A stretch of DNA of 64,000 bases from Kalmanozyma brasiliensis GHG001 (GCF_000497045.1 NW_015961988.1:806001-870000); one strand, 5' to 3'; numbered from the stretch's first letter, positions 28,228-38,033 are shown. The notes: generated by a model from the letters alone, not told the origin. A program made the numbers and translations.

Positions 28228-29802
28228 CTAGAGACCAGCTCGAAGATGTCTATCCCAAAAAGTCCATGTGCCATTGGTTGGAGCCCGTTTGCTCTGCGGC
28301 ACGCCCAGGATGCGCGATATCAAGTTGTGCACTTCGACATTGGCAAACGCGTCCATGTTCTGCTTGCCACTGCCTGCTTTGCGCTGGGAGCGAGGAGCGA
28401 ACGACGGTCCGGAAGCGACGAAGATCGCGTGCATATCCTCCTCCTCGTTATCGTAACCGTGGTTGCCTCTGGGGGCGTAGACGCCGTCGGCAAAGGTGGC
28501 CATTTCGGCGTGCGTAGTGATGCTCCATCCGAGATCGGGGATGAGCCACAGTGGGGCTAGTCGATCTTGGACCTGTGCTGCTGCCAGATGGTATCGCTCC
28601 GGCAGATCCTCGCGGGTGTATATCCTCCATCCTCGCTTCTGCCTGCTCTTGAGCGACGACAGACGCTTGTACGCCTGCTCGACCAGTCGCTGCTGTTCTG
28701 CTTCTGAGCCTTTGAATCGCAACCCTGCCGACGGCCAGCCGTCTCGATGCTCCAACTTCCCATGCAGCTCAGACCCCAACAGCTCGTCGAGGTAGATCAA
28801 CCTCTCGTTGCTCGTCGTGGTCATGCCGTGATCGCTCACCACGACGACGTCTACCACCTCTCCCAACGACCGCTTCTCTAGCTGCTTTTCAAGGTCTCCG
28901 ATAAAATCATCCACGCGACTCACCGCCTGCAGCGCCTCCTTCGATTCAGGTCCGAATCGGTGTGCGGCCTGATCGATGTCCGGCACGTATGCGCAGATGA
29001 GCCCTGGTCTCTCGTTCACCTCTTCCACGTCCAACCACGTCATCACCTGCCGCAGCCTGCCTGTGAGATCCCATTGCGGACCACTCTCGTATTTCTGGAA
29101 CCACCTCGGTCTGTCACCGTTCGCAGTGACGGGTGGACCAGGCCACATGAGCACGGCGCTGCGCACGCCAGCCCTCTGCACGGTAGCCCAGACGGGTTCG
29201 CCCCTCCACCACTTCCCATCCCACGAGCGGTCCGGTCGCGTGTAGTAGAACTGTTCTCCCGAGCGCACATCGTGGAAGTCGTTGGCGACGATGCCGTGCG
29301 AGCTCGCGTAGAGGCCGGTGAGCAGCGTCCAGTGGTTGGGGAAGGTGAGTGTGGGGAAGATCGGTTGCAATCGCGTCAATCGGGAGCGAGCGGTGGAGGC
29401 GCCCAGTGCGGAAAGGTGGGGTGTGAGCGAGGGGGTTAGATAGGAGGGCTTGGCGCCGTCGAGGGAGATGAGGATGACGGTGCGGCGGAAGGTGTGGGTG
29501 CCGTTGGTGAGGGTTGCGTTGGGTAGGAGGGAGGTGGCATCGTCGTCTGGGGATCGGTGAGGAGTGAGGGGTAGGAAGCTGTTGGCGATGCTAAGGATGA
29601 CACCGAGGACGAGGATGGCGAGCAGGAGACGGCACAGGAAGGATGACCGTCGTGTGTGCGGCAGCGACGTCGGGGTTGGACCAGATCGATGCAGCAGCGG
29701 CGTCGTTGCGTCCACGGCTACTTGTCGACGAGGAGAGGCACTGGACGCCGCTTGCCGTCCCGAGCGACTAGGCTTCTCGACTTCACCGCTGGCGGCGCTC
29801 AT
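28228..29802 (-). CDS. Membrane-anchored nucleotide pyrophosphatase/phosphodiesterase
   Basis: 524 residues. A short cytosolic N-terminus is followed by one membrane helix (about 55-77), giving a type II membrane protein. The catalytic domain has the metal-binding I-S-L-D-G motif (about 110), the nucleophile threonine in F-P-T-L-T-F-P-N-H (about 150) and the second metal site S-D-H-G-M-T (about 320). These are the features of the NPP/type I phosphodiesterase family, which cleave phosphodiester and pyrophosphate bonds of extracellular nucleotides. It could also act on phosphatidylinositol-type substrates, as some relatives do. The start lies 408 bp from the divergent DLH-like gene. Confidence 0.88.
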   Translation of the reverse strand: MSAASGEVEKPSRSGRQAASSASPRRQVAVDATTPLLHRSGPTPTSLPHTRRSSFLCRLLLAILVLGVILSIANSFLPLTPHRSPDDDATSLLPNATLTNGTHTFRRTVILISLDGAKPSYLTPSLTPHLSALGASTARSRLTRLQPIFPTLTFPNHWTLLTGLYASSHGIVANDFHDVRSGEQFYYTRPDRSWDGKWWRGEPVWATVQRAGVRSAVLMWPGPPVTANGDRPRWFQKYESGPQWDLTGRLRQVMTWLDVEEVNERPGLICAYVPDIDQAAHRFGPESKEALQAVSRVDDFIGDLEKQLEKRSLGEVVDVVVVSDHGMTTTSNERLIYLDELLGSELHGKLEHRDGWPSAGLRFKGSEAEQQRLVEQAYKRLSSLKSRQKRGWRIYTREDLPERYHLAAAQVQDRLAPLWLIPDLGWSITTHAEMATFADGVYAPRGNHGYDNEEEDMHAIFVASGPSFAPRSQRKAGSGKQNMDAFANVEVHNLISRILGVPQSKRAPTNGTWTFWDRHLRAGL

Positions 29803-30210
29803 AATCTCCTATGCGCCGAGACTGAGCAGTTTCGTCGTCGGTGTCGATACGGAGTTATGCATCTTGATCCCTGCCGTCGATTCTACGATGAAGTGTTGGT
29901 GTTGGTCCAGTCCTGTGGTCGTTGCTTAGACCCTTTACCACGTTTCTTCTCGCCTGACATGTTACGTCCTGCCTAGCAACGAGGATGACGTCGCACCAAA
30001 AAAGATGGATGGTCCGTGGGCAAAAACCCACCCAGCGCCGCGGAATTTCCCTTCTTTCACGCTATCCAACATTTCCCCACAGTCCGCCGTGACCTCACGG
30101 TGACGCCTGTCCAACTGGGCACGCTAGCCGGCGGTCACCTCGATGCCATAACCAGCTCACTCCCCATCCCCTCCTCTTCGTCTCTTCACACCATCACCGT
30201 AGCGCAAAAA
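29803..30210. other. Divergent promoter region, NPP / DLH-like
   Basis: 408 bp between divergent start codons. The plus-strand frame is open from 30016 but codons before 30211 look like 5' leader (CT-rich, ending in GCAAAAAATG). Confidence 0.5.
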
Positions 30211-31095
30211 ATGTCTCAGCCGTCCCGCAACACCATCATCGACGACGCCAACACGGCCATTGGCTCCGAGGGCGGGGCCAACAGCGGTGGCTTCTGCATC
30301 AACTGCGTTACAGGTTTCAAGATTCCTGGCGAGCCCAAGGGCAAGATGGAGAACATCAACGGCATCAACTGCTACGTCGCCACCCCCTCCAATGCCTCCT
30401 CCGACAACGAGAAGAAAGCGATCATCTACTTCTACGACGCGTTCGGGCTGAAGCTGCAGAACAACAAAGTCATCCCTGATCGTATCGCCGATGCTTCTGG
30501 CCTCACCGTCTACGTGCCGGACGTCTTCAACGGGGGTGGTGTGGCAGAGTCGACACTCGCTGTCGCACCCTCTACCGCGGCCGACATGAAATCCGCTTCG
30601 ATCGTGACCAAGCTCAAGACGATGGCCGGGTTTGCGCTGGCGACACCCTTCTTCGCACGCAACTTGCCCGGCTCCAAACTGCCCGGCCTCCGCAAGTGGA
30701 TCGACGAGCTCAAATCTTCCAAAGGCTACACTCGCATCGGTGGTGTGGGATACTGTTACGGTGGAAAACTGGTCATCTGCCTCAACGCGAGCGGTCATAT
30801 CGATGTCAGCGTCGCCAACCACCCTTCGATGATCACCAAGGGCGACATTGCCGCCATCAAAAACCCCATCCTCTTCAACTGCGCCGAAGAAGACCCCATC
30901 TTCAGCGAGAACTACGCAAAACAGGTCGAGAAGGAATGGAGCGACAAAGGCGATAAACCAAAACACAAGTTCAAGTACTACCCCAACACAGTGCACGGTT
31001 TCGCGGCTCGACCCAACTTGGGTGACCCCCAGGTCAAGGAGGCTTTCGAAAAGGCTACTGCTGAGGCGGTTGAGTTTTGGAAGGCTCATCTTTGA
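30211..31095 (+). CDS. Dienelactone hydrolase family protein
   Basis: 294 residues from the start at 30211 (M-S-Q-P-S-R-N-T); an upstream in-frame ATG at 30016 would add 65 low-complexity residues and is less likely. The alpha/beta-hydrolase fold is indicated by the nucleophile elbow G-Y-C-Y-G-G with a cysteine in place of serine, as in dienelactone hydrolases, an acidic residue in N-C-A-E-E-D and the catalytic histidine in V-H-G-F-A. Such proteins hydrolyse small lactones or thioesters; the substrate here is unknown. The last three residues are A-H-L, which fits the loose PTS1 consensus [SAC][KRH]L, so peroxisomal import is possible. Confidence 0.83.
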   Translation: MSQPSRNTIIDDANTAIGSEGGANSGGFCINCVTGFKIPGEPKGKMENINGINCYVATPSNASSDNEKKAIIYFYDAFGLKLQNNKVIPDRIADASGLTVYVPDVFNGGGVAESTLAVAPSTAADMKSASIVTKLKTMAGFALATPFFARNLPGSKLPGLRKWIDELKSSKGYTRIGGVGYCYGGKLVICLNASGHIDVSVANHPSMITKGDIAAIKNPILFNCAEEDPIFSENYAKQVEKEWSDKGDKPKHKFKYYPNTVHGFAARPNLGDPQVKEAFEKATAEAVEFWKAHL

Positions 31096-31498
31096 AGTGT
31101 GGACGTTGCAGATTTCGGTCCCTGATGGCTGTGTACTGTATATGTCAATGAAAGCGGCTGCTGCTAAAGACCTGCGTGGGCGTTAGGCTTTTTGACCCCT
31201 GTCTTTATGGGATGAAGGGCGGTTGTCGCCAAGCTGCTGCGTGGGCGAACATGAGTGTCGGTCGTTGCTCGGTCAACAAGACTCAACAAGCACACCACCT
31301 TGCAGTACCGAGCTCCCGAGATGGTCGTCGTTTACCAATGCCATGTCATTGACGGAAAGGCCGACATTTGGGCTCGAGGAATCCAGAGCGAGCTAGCTTA
31401 TTCCTTCGCTCGTGAGAGTCTATATCAGCTTCCCTTGCTCTCATGATCAGCCACACCATCGATTTCATCTTTCTCGCCTCATCCAAGTCGCCAAAACA
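31096..31498. other. Intergenic, includes kinase fragment and promoter
   Basis: 403 bp upstream of the plus-strand secreted-family gene. It contains the kinase-like fragment (31291-31380) and a TATATC sequence at about 31420, about 75 bp upstream of the start. Confidence 0.5.
31291..31380 (+). pseudogene. Fragment of a NAK/Ark1-type protein kinase
   Basis: About 30 codons read T-L-Q-Y-R-A-P-E-M-V-V-V-Y and then I-D-G-K-A-D-I-W-A-R-G. This is the activation-segment APE motif and the D-x-W motif of subdomain IX, spaced as in NAK-family kinases (Ark1/Prk1/AAK1). No catalytic loop or ATP site is found nearby, the segment is bounded by unrelated sequence, and the canonical D-I-W-A-L-G is changed to D-I-W-A-R-G. 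It is a short gene remnant, not a working kinase. Confidence 0.65.
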
Positions 31499-32225
31499 AT
31501 GAAGAGCTTCCGATTGCTCCCGGCACTAAGCCTCATACTTGCATCCGCGAGCCAGGTGTTGACCGTGACTCCTATGCCGGAGAGCGTTGCTCAGGGCGGC
31601 GAAGGGATGCGCTTTCTCTGGGCGCAAGTCCAGGATGGGGTTTTACATCGGGAGCTGCCTGGTGAGCTTCGTGCTCATGAAGCGGCCTGGATCGACTTCT
31701 TGCACACCGACGGCAAACGGATTATCAACGACTACTACCTGTACGTAGCTTCTGACCTTCTTTTTGGTGCTAGAATGGGTCATCTGACGCGCTTCGTACA
31801 TTGTTTGGTTGCTACAGCGCTCTGCCAAGGAGCAGTCGGTACGTCTCCTAACCTCCAACCATCGCCCATCCGTCCCAAAAAGCTAACCCTGCCCCTGCCT
31901 GACAGTCCGACCGCTCCGCTTTGGAGAAAGAAGTAAGCATCCCCCTCTCACCTCGAACCCTCTGTGCCGACAAACACTGACAGACCCCCTTCTCGAGCAT
32001 CGACCCAGACTGCTCAGCCTGGCAGCCGGCGACGAGACGTACTACACCTCGGCACGCTGGGAGGGACATCGCAAGGCGATCGCCGAACAACTCGTCACCA
32101 CGTTTGCCGAGCGACAGCTAGCCGAACGAGCTGCGGCACAAGCAGCTCAGACAGCCCAGGAGCGCGCTGCACAACAGAAGAAGGCTTGGGGCAGGTCGCT
32201 CAGTCTCGGCAGAGTTGGGTGGTAG
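31499..32225 (+). CDS. Secreted W-x2-F-L family, member 8 (dispersed copy)
   Basis: Exons: 31499-31740, 31818-31838, 31906-31932, 32009-32225; 168 residues. Introns 77, 67 and 76 nt, all phase 2. Signal peptide about 1-20, then P-M-P-E-S-V-A-Q, shared with member 7. Exon 1 ends A-W-I-D-F-L-H-T-D-G-K-R-I-I-N-D-Y-Y. Micro-exons 21 and 27 nt, as in member 6. The last exon has a helix (A-E-Q-L-V-T-T-F-A-E-R-Q-L-A-E), an Ala/Gln-rich stretch and A-W-G-R-S-L-S-L-G. It lies 10.5 kb from member 7 on the opposite strand, so it moved away from the array or the array inverted. The mature protein has no cysteine. Confidence 0.8.
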
Positions 32226-32559
32226 GTGTTCATGGCAGATTTCGAGGTCGAATGACGGATCTGCATGCTTCATCCATGCAGGGACGGTCGGGTCCATTCG
32301 ATAGGGGGCTGTGGCATGCTTGGCAAGGGTTTTGCGCCGCAGCTGTAGACGGCTCGGTGGCAGATGATGTGGCTGTAGGCGTGTAGCAAGCAAGCTTTTC
32401 TCAAGTCAATTCATGCGTGTGAGCGTGTGCGCACAATTCTGAGCACAGCAGGTTGATGAGTGGTTATTCCTGTTGCGCTCCGGGTCCAAGGTATCGTATC
32501 TATCGTGTCAAATGGCTCCATATCAACAAATTCAACCACATCCACTTGCCGCCTCCGCA
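32226..32559. other. Intergenic, convergent 3' ends
   Basis: 334 bp between the stop codons of member 8 and the sterol glucosyltransferase. Nothing recognised. Confidence 0.4.
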
Positions 32560-35500
32560 TTACTGCTTAGCCTTCTCTCCCTCACCCTGCTTCGCCTCCC
32601 GCTCGATTTTCTCTCTCGCCAGCCGTTCCTCGAGCAGCTTCCTCCTTCGAATATCTTCCGCTTTGGCATTCTTATACCCCTTCAAGCGGGCCATCTTCTG
32701 CTCGTCGCTCTCCTCCTCCCCTTCCACGCGGGGTGGGAAGCTCTTGAACCTTCCCGGCGTGGAGGCATCCTCGCCATCCGCTGTGGTGTCCGCGGTGGAA
32801 TTCTGGAAGGTGACCATCTCCTTGAGGGTGGCAGCCATGTTGCTTGGCAGCGGGTTGATGGAAGGGAGCGTGGGGAGGAGTTTCGATGCCAGACTGGGTG
32901 ATTTGGGCTCCTCGGTCTCGGGCGATTCGAAGATCGTCATGGATCGCTTTTCGCCCATCGGCGACAGCGGAGAGGGGGAGGACGGCTTGGTTGGCGGCAT
33001 CGTGGCAGATCGACGCTGGGGCGTGTCCTTCGATGAGCTCCCGCTGTGCGTTCGACTATGAGAAAAGAACGACAGCGCATTACCGATCCCCGCCGACGGC
33101 GTCCCAGCGTCGTGCGATTGCGAGGCTTCGCGCTCGATCTTGCGCTGCGTCCGCCGGTTGGCAAGCGGGATATTCTTGTAAAGGAACTCGATCGCTGTAG
33201 CAACGCCGTCCTCGGATCGGATCTTTTCACCCACCCCCTGCGCCTTTTCCACCATGACCCGGTCCGACGCGGCGCTCTTGAGCGCATCGGACAAATCGTG
33301 CACGCTGAGACCGTTGACCTTTGCACCTGCGCCCAGCTTCTGCACTCGATTCGCCCAGAAGAACTGATCTCCGAAGAACGGTTTGATGAGCGTCACCAGC
33401 CCAGCTCGGAGCGAGGCACCCGTGGTACCTGCGCCGCCGTGGTGCATGGCAATGTCGATCTGCGGGAACAGCCAGTCGTGCGGCACCGAGTCAACGACAA
33501 ACACGTCGTCGGGAATCTCGATCTCGGGCTCGTGCTCTTCCTCGGTGCCGGTATCCTCGCTCTCGGTGTGCGACGAGACGGCGGACGTCTTGTGCTGCAT
33601 CGCTGGTCGGCAGCTGTTGCTGCGTTTGGGCTGCTTCTTCTTCTTGGGCTTGGAGCCGCCTCGACCACTCCAGCCCTTTGCAACGATGGCGCGCACATCC
33701 GCTTCGCGAACCGCCTTCATGATGTTTGCCGAGACCTCCTCGGCATTCTCGATGGTGATCGACCCAAAGCCGATGTAGGCGATCTTCTTGCCGTCCTTCT
33801 TGGCCCGCTCCAGGAAGTCAGACATCTCCTGAGGCGGCGACCAGTTCGAGTCCGGATTGTCGAGGAACCAGTAGCCCGAGATCTTGACGCGGTCCCCCCA
33901 GTCATTGGGCATGGGAACGACAGCAGGTGAGAAATTGTAGATGAAGGGCACCGAGTCAGCGTCCATTTTGGACATGTCGGTGGCGCCGATGCCCACCATG
34001 TGCTTGCGCCAGCGGTTGATCTGACCGCTGGTGGCGACCCACATGATCTGATCGAAAAGCGTATAGGACGACGAGTTGTATGACGAGCCCATGTCCATCG
34101 CTGGCACGCTGAAAGCCTGCGGATACGCCGAGGTCTTGGTCCACGGCATGGTGAAGGCGCGGAAGTACGGGATGCCGAGACCTTCGGCAACGTGAATGCC
34201 CGCCATGGTGGAAGGACTCTCGATGAGTAGATCGGCACCTTGGCACTCCTCCCAGCATTCGCGGAGCAGCTCATCGAGCCAGACGCGGAACTTGCCGATG
34301 CTCTCCTTGAAGAAGGCGGGCGAAAAGATGCGATGCTCGACACTGAGCTTCATCAGTGCAGCTGGATCGCCGCCTACGCCACGGTACTCGATGCCGTGCC
34401 CCTCGACCCACCCGCGATATTCGGGATGCGAGACGATCACAGGCGTGTGTCCGTGCTCCTTGAGCGCCTTGCACAGCGCGATGTAGGGCTGGACATCGCC
34501 ACGCGAGCCGATGGTGAGACAGTAGATGCGCATGGGTGGAATGCGAAGCACGTCGCGTATCACGTTGCGGTCCATGTTGACCACCTTGGGCAGATGGGCG
34601 AGCACATCCGGTTCAAAGACGGGCACGTCGCGGGCCGTGTCGAGCAAGATGGACTCGTTGGCGCTCTTCTTTGCGTCTGCAGGGTGGGAGGCTGCTTCCA
34701 CTTTGGTGATGCTGCTGTCATCGCTCGCTGCGTCCAGACTGCCTCTCTCCGCTTTCTGCTTCCGCTGATCGATGGCCTGGATGATGCGTTTCAATGTTGA
34801 GAGCACCATGTCGCGATTCTCCTGCGACATAAAGTCAAAATGCATATCCGCATGAGCTCGAATGTGGACTACGAGGCCGTAGTGATGCCACAGCATAGAT
34901 CGATAAGTATCGACACCTTGGACATCATTGAGCGGCACTCGGATCTTGAGGTCTCGGCCCACCGCTCTGCGCCAGAAGAGCAGATGGTCAAGTCCGATAG
35001 CCATGGTGCCGTGGGTGTGAAGAGTGCGCACGAGCTGAGCTTTGACAAGGCGGAGTTCTTCGGGCTGATGCGGAAGACCGAACGCGTGGCAAAACCTGTC
35101 GGCGAGCGATTGCTTCTGATCATCAGAGGAGTAGTTGCTATCGGTCGATGTGTCTTCGACGTCCTTCTCGCCTTCCAAGTCGAGAAGAGGAGCGGGCAAG
35201 GCGCGCAGCATTTCTTCGAATCCAGTCTGCTTCTGCGCTGCTTTGGGGCCTTTGAGTGCCTCTTGAAGCAGATCGACAAAGGCAGCGCGATTATGTGTGA
35301 ATCCAAGGGCGACCTGGGTGACGTGGCACTTGATCTCCGGATGCTTGGGACAGTTGATGAAGACATGGCCGCTCGACCAGCTGTGATCCAACTGCTGTCG
35401 GTCAGCACGCTCGCGTTGCTCTTTGAGAATCTTCTGCGCTTCAGCATCGTTGACTGCGCCGACGAGCACATCGAAATGCACAATTTTCGCGACGCTCAGG

Positions 35501-37026
35501 AAGTTGGCTGTATCCATGCCGACGACGCGTTCAAGAGGAATGCTGATGCGAACCTTCTCTGCAGTGTTGCGAGCGTGGAATGCGGCGGCTTCCAGCTCCT
35601 TGCGCCAGTCGAGTGCGGCTTCCTGGGTCTTGAACTCGACGGAGCTGTACTTGAGACCTTCGACAAAGCGGATGACGTTGGGTTGCGCCCAGTCGACGGG
35701 CAGAATGGCGTAGAGGTTCGAGAGACGAGCCGAGAGCAAGGGCTTATACAGCTGATTGCTGGCCGAGTAGGCGTTGAAGGCGTCTTTGCGTAGTTCGATC
35801 CAGACCCTGCGCTTGGGTCGCATCTTTCCTGGTCTGTGGATGATGGCGGGACCCGATTTGAGGATGGGATTTTCTACATTGGGATCGGATGGCGCCCTGA
35901 TCTCGCTCGAATCCTTGCCGCTCCTTAAGCCAGCCTGATGATGCTCGGTCCCGTTGCTGTTCGCGGCGTTCGGGATGTAAGCCAAGAAGCAGACGCGACG
36001 GTTGGTGAGGAAGAGGCTGCCCTTGATGAAAACGGTCTTGATGAGAACACCGCTGTGGTCCACAATGAGCCTCTCGGGTTCGTTAGGGTTAGAAAGAGAA
36101 GCACACTCGCCGAACTCGTCGATGATAGCCTTCATCTTGTCTTCAGAGGAGATCTCGACGGGTGCGTGGGTGCGGACGCTGTCGCCTGGGCGAGCACCAT
36201 CCATGGATCCGGATCGACGGCGCCTTTCCGCGTCTTCGTCAGCACGCTCGAGCTTTTTCAAATGCTTGTCCATGCTAGCTCGATCAGGTTTGTCGTCATT
36301 GGAGATGGTTCTGGCGTCATCGTCGTCGTCAGAATCGTGGCCAGTGCTCTCGATGTCACCTTCCTCAGCATTGTCGTCTTCCTCTTCCTCGTCATCAGAC
36401 AAGTGTTGCAGCGTTTCTAGTCTGGCATCGTTGAGAAGCTCTGCGGCGCCAAGGTTATCCTGGCTGTGCAAGTGGTCGTTGTTACCGATGGAATAAGGAC
36501 TGCGCATCTGCTCGGCGGTAGGAGGAGCATTGACGCCGATGGTGGAACGGATCTTGGCGTCTACCTTCTTGAGCGTTCGGCCAAATTTGGTTCGAGCGCG
36601 GTTGGATTCATGCTGATCCGAGGTCTCTGCCTCGTTGCCGGTTCGCTTCCATGCTGCCGTGTCATCCGCAGCGTCGGGACCATGAGCTTGTTGCGATGGA
36701 TCTGGCGAATCGGGTGCAACGACCTTATCTTGGTGGTGACGATCCTGCGCCTTGGACTGAGCATCCTTGTTGGACATGAGAGCGGCGCCATTGAGAAACT
36801 TGGCCAGACCCTGACCTCCTTGTTGCTGATGGGACTGCGACTGTTGTGGTTGTGAAGAGACGGGCTCTTCAGATGAGGTTGGGGCATCGTCGGCGTCATG
36901 GTCAAGGTTGTCTAGCGGATTGGCTTGCTCATCCTCTGCGGTCTTTGCCCGCTCTGCAGTGGCACCAAAGCTGTCGCGAACATTGGTGACGCTAGCGCGC
37001 GTGCCAAAGAGTGGGCGAAGGCCCAT
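32560..37026 (-). CDS. ATG26: Sterol 3-beta-glucosyltransferase (UGT51/Atg26)
   Basis: 1,488 residues. Order of domains: a disordered, acidic N-terminus (to about 280), GRAM domain 1 (about 290-345, with F-I-K-G-S-L-F-L-T-N-R-R), a PH domain (about 380-480), GRAM domain 2 (about 640-720), then the glycosyltransferase domain. The latter starts near 833 with I-G-S-R-G-D-V-Q-P and has the UDP-sugar motif H-H-G-G-A-G-T-T at about 1195. A Lys/Ser/Glu-rich insert (around 1135-1170) lies just ahead of the UDP site. The enzyme transfers glucose from UDP-glucose to ergosterol on membranes, targeted through GRAM/PH binding to phosphoinositides; in some yeasts and pathogens the family is needed for pexophagy. 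Confidence 0.93.
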   Translation of the reverse strand: MGLRPLFGTRASVTNVRDSFGATAERAKTAEDEQANPLDNLDHDADDAPTSSEEPVSSQPQQSQSHQQQGGQGLAKFLNGAALMSNKDAQSKAQDRHHQDKVVAPDSPDPSQQAHGPDAADDTAAWKRTGNEAETSDQHESNRARTKFGRTLKKVDAKIRSTIGVNAPPTAEQMRSPYSIGNNDHLHSQDNLGAAELLNDARLETLQHLSDDEEEEDDNAEEGDIESTGHDSDDDDDARTISNDDKPDRASMDKHLKKLERADEDAERRRRSGSMDGARPGDSVRTHAPVEISSEDKMKAIIDEFGECASLSNPNEPERLIVDHSGVLIKTVFIKGSLFLTNRRVCFLAYIPNAANSNGTEHHQAGLRSGKDSSEIRAPSDPNVENPILKSGPAIIHRPGKMRPKRRVWIELRKDAFNAYSASNQLYKPLLSARLSNLYAILPVDWAQPNVIRFVEGLKYSSVEFKTQEAALDWRKELEAAAFHARNTAEKVRISIPLERVVGMDTANFLSVAKIVHFDVLVGAVNDAEAQKILKEQRERADRQQLDHSWSSGHVFINCPKHPEIKCHVTQVALGFTHNRAAFVDLLQEALKGPKAAQKQTGFEEMLRALPAPLLDLEGEKDVEDTSTDSNYSSDDQKQSLADRFCHAFGLPHQPEELRLVKAQLVRTLHTHGTMAIGLDHLLFWRRAVGRDLKIRVPLNDVQGVDTYRSMLWHHYGLVVHIRAHADMHFDFMSQENRDMVLSTLKRIIQAIDQRKQKAERGSLDAASDDSSITKVEAASHPADAKKSANESILLDTARDVPVFEPDVLAHLPKVVNMDRNVIRDVLRIPPMRIYCLTIGSRGDVQPYIALCKALKEHGHTPVIVSHPEYRGWVEGHGIEYRGVGGDPAALMKLSVEHRIFSPAFFKESIGKFRVWLDELLRECWEECQGADLLIESPSTMAGIHVAEGLGIPYFRAFTMPWTKTSAYPQAFSVPAMDMGSSYNSSSYTLFDQIMWVATSGQINRWRKHMVGIGATDMSKMDADSVPFIYNFSPAVVPMPNDWGDRVKISGYWFLDNPDSNWSPPQEMSDFLERAKKDGKKIAYIGFGSITIENAEEVSANIMKAVREADVRAIVAKGWSGRGGSKPKKKKQPKRSNSCRPAMQHKTSAVSSHTESEDTGTEEEHEPEIEIPDDVFVVDSVPHDWLFPQIDIAMHHGGAGTTGASLRAGLVTLIKPFFGDQFFWANRVQKLGAGAKVNGLSVHDLSDALKSAASDRVMVEKAQGVGEKIRSEDGVATAIEFLYKNIPLANRRTQRKIEREASQSHDAGTPSAGIGNALSFFSHSRTHSGSSSKDTPQRRSATMPPTKPSSPSPLSPMGEKRSMTIFESPETEEPKSPSLASKLLPTLPSINPLPSNMAATLKEMVTFQNSTADTTADGEDASTPGRFKSFPPRVEGEEESDEQKMARLKGYKNAKAEDIRRRKLLEERLAREKIEREAKQGEGEKAKQ

Positions 37027-37920
37027 CTTGACGGATCGTATGCACTGCTGGCGCTCGGAGGTGCAGCAGGTTGCTTGAACAGCGCTCCTGTAGCTCTATG
37101 GGGGCGCTGGAAGGAGCTGCGATCGACGCTGTCGAGTCTGCAGAAATGGATGATCCGCCTTGATGAATGGGTTAGGGTGAGGCTGGAAGGAAGGGAGGTA
37201 AGAGCGTGTGATCGATGGAATGGAAGCTATCTCCAAGGTGACTATATGCAGGCGAACTGAGCCTTGAAGCTGAAGCCGCGGACGAAAATGGACAGAGCGC
37301 ATTTGGCTGACACGCAAACGTGATTTTCATTCAGCCTAGCCGACCGTGCGTGCCTGTTGGAAGGCCGTCGTATTCAGTCATTGTGTCTGCATCAAGTGCA
37401 TAGAGGATCGTCGCTCGTTTCGGCCTCACTCGTGGAATGACATGATGGAGCGAAATGTCGAAACAAAGCGCTTTGCTCCATTGTGGATGGTCAGCTGGTG
37501 CTCGTGGATGCATCATGTTGCATGCGTGCATCAGGCGAATCCGACTTTGAGTTTTAAATTTGACGAGCATCCGGATAAGCTGACCCGGTGAGGCATCAAG
37601 GGTCCTTCCTCTGGTAACAGCAGCGTCCAACATAACGTCATGACAGCTGACAACTCTCCCATCCTACCGTTGACCGACCCCGCTTACGGTCTTGCCGCTC
37701 CTTCGCCTACGGCAGCCAACGGCGGATGACTCAGGCTACGTGAAATGCCGGCGGTTGACGCCTTACACGACTGTGGCAATTTGCTGATAAGTTACGTTGA
37801 TGATTGAGCAACTCAGTCTCACGAGCCTTGTCCCAGCTGATGATCTTGCGCGAGGCTATGTCCACTAAGCTGTGAGGCAGAGAGTATATACGCAATGCAA
37901 TCGAAGCCAAACATAACGCG
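37027..37920. other. Intergenic: promoter of ATG26 and tRNA 5' flank
   Basis: 894 bp. No gene recognised. An AT-rich TATATACGC sequence at about 37887 lies 34 bp upstream of the tRNA. Confidence 0.45.
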
Positions 37921-38021
37921 TCCGAATTAGTTTAGTGGCTATGACGGCGCCTTGTCATTCAATTGACTACCTCTCCGCGCAGAATACGGCGCAGACCCGG
38001 GTTCAATTCCCGGATTCGGAG
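37921..38021 (+). tRNA. tRNA-Asp(GTC) with 29-nt intron
   Basis: The acceptor stem pairs TCCGAAT with ATTCGGA, with discriminator G at 38021. The anticodon stem GCGCC/GGCGC encloses loop T-T-G-T-C-A-[intron]-C, giving anticodon GTC. The intron (29 nt) lies after position 37, the standard site. The T arm is CCGGG-TTCAATT-CCCGG. An 11-T run at 38034-38044 is the Pol III terminator. Confidence 0.93.
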
Positions 38022-38033
38022 TGATCAATTTCC

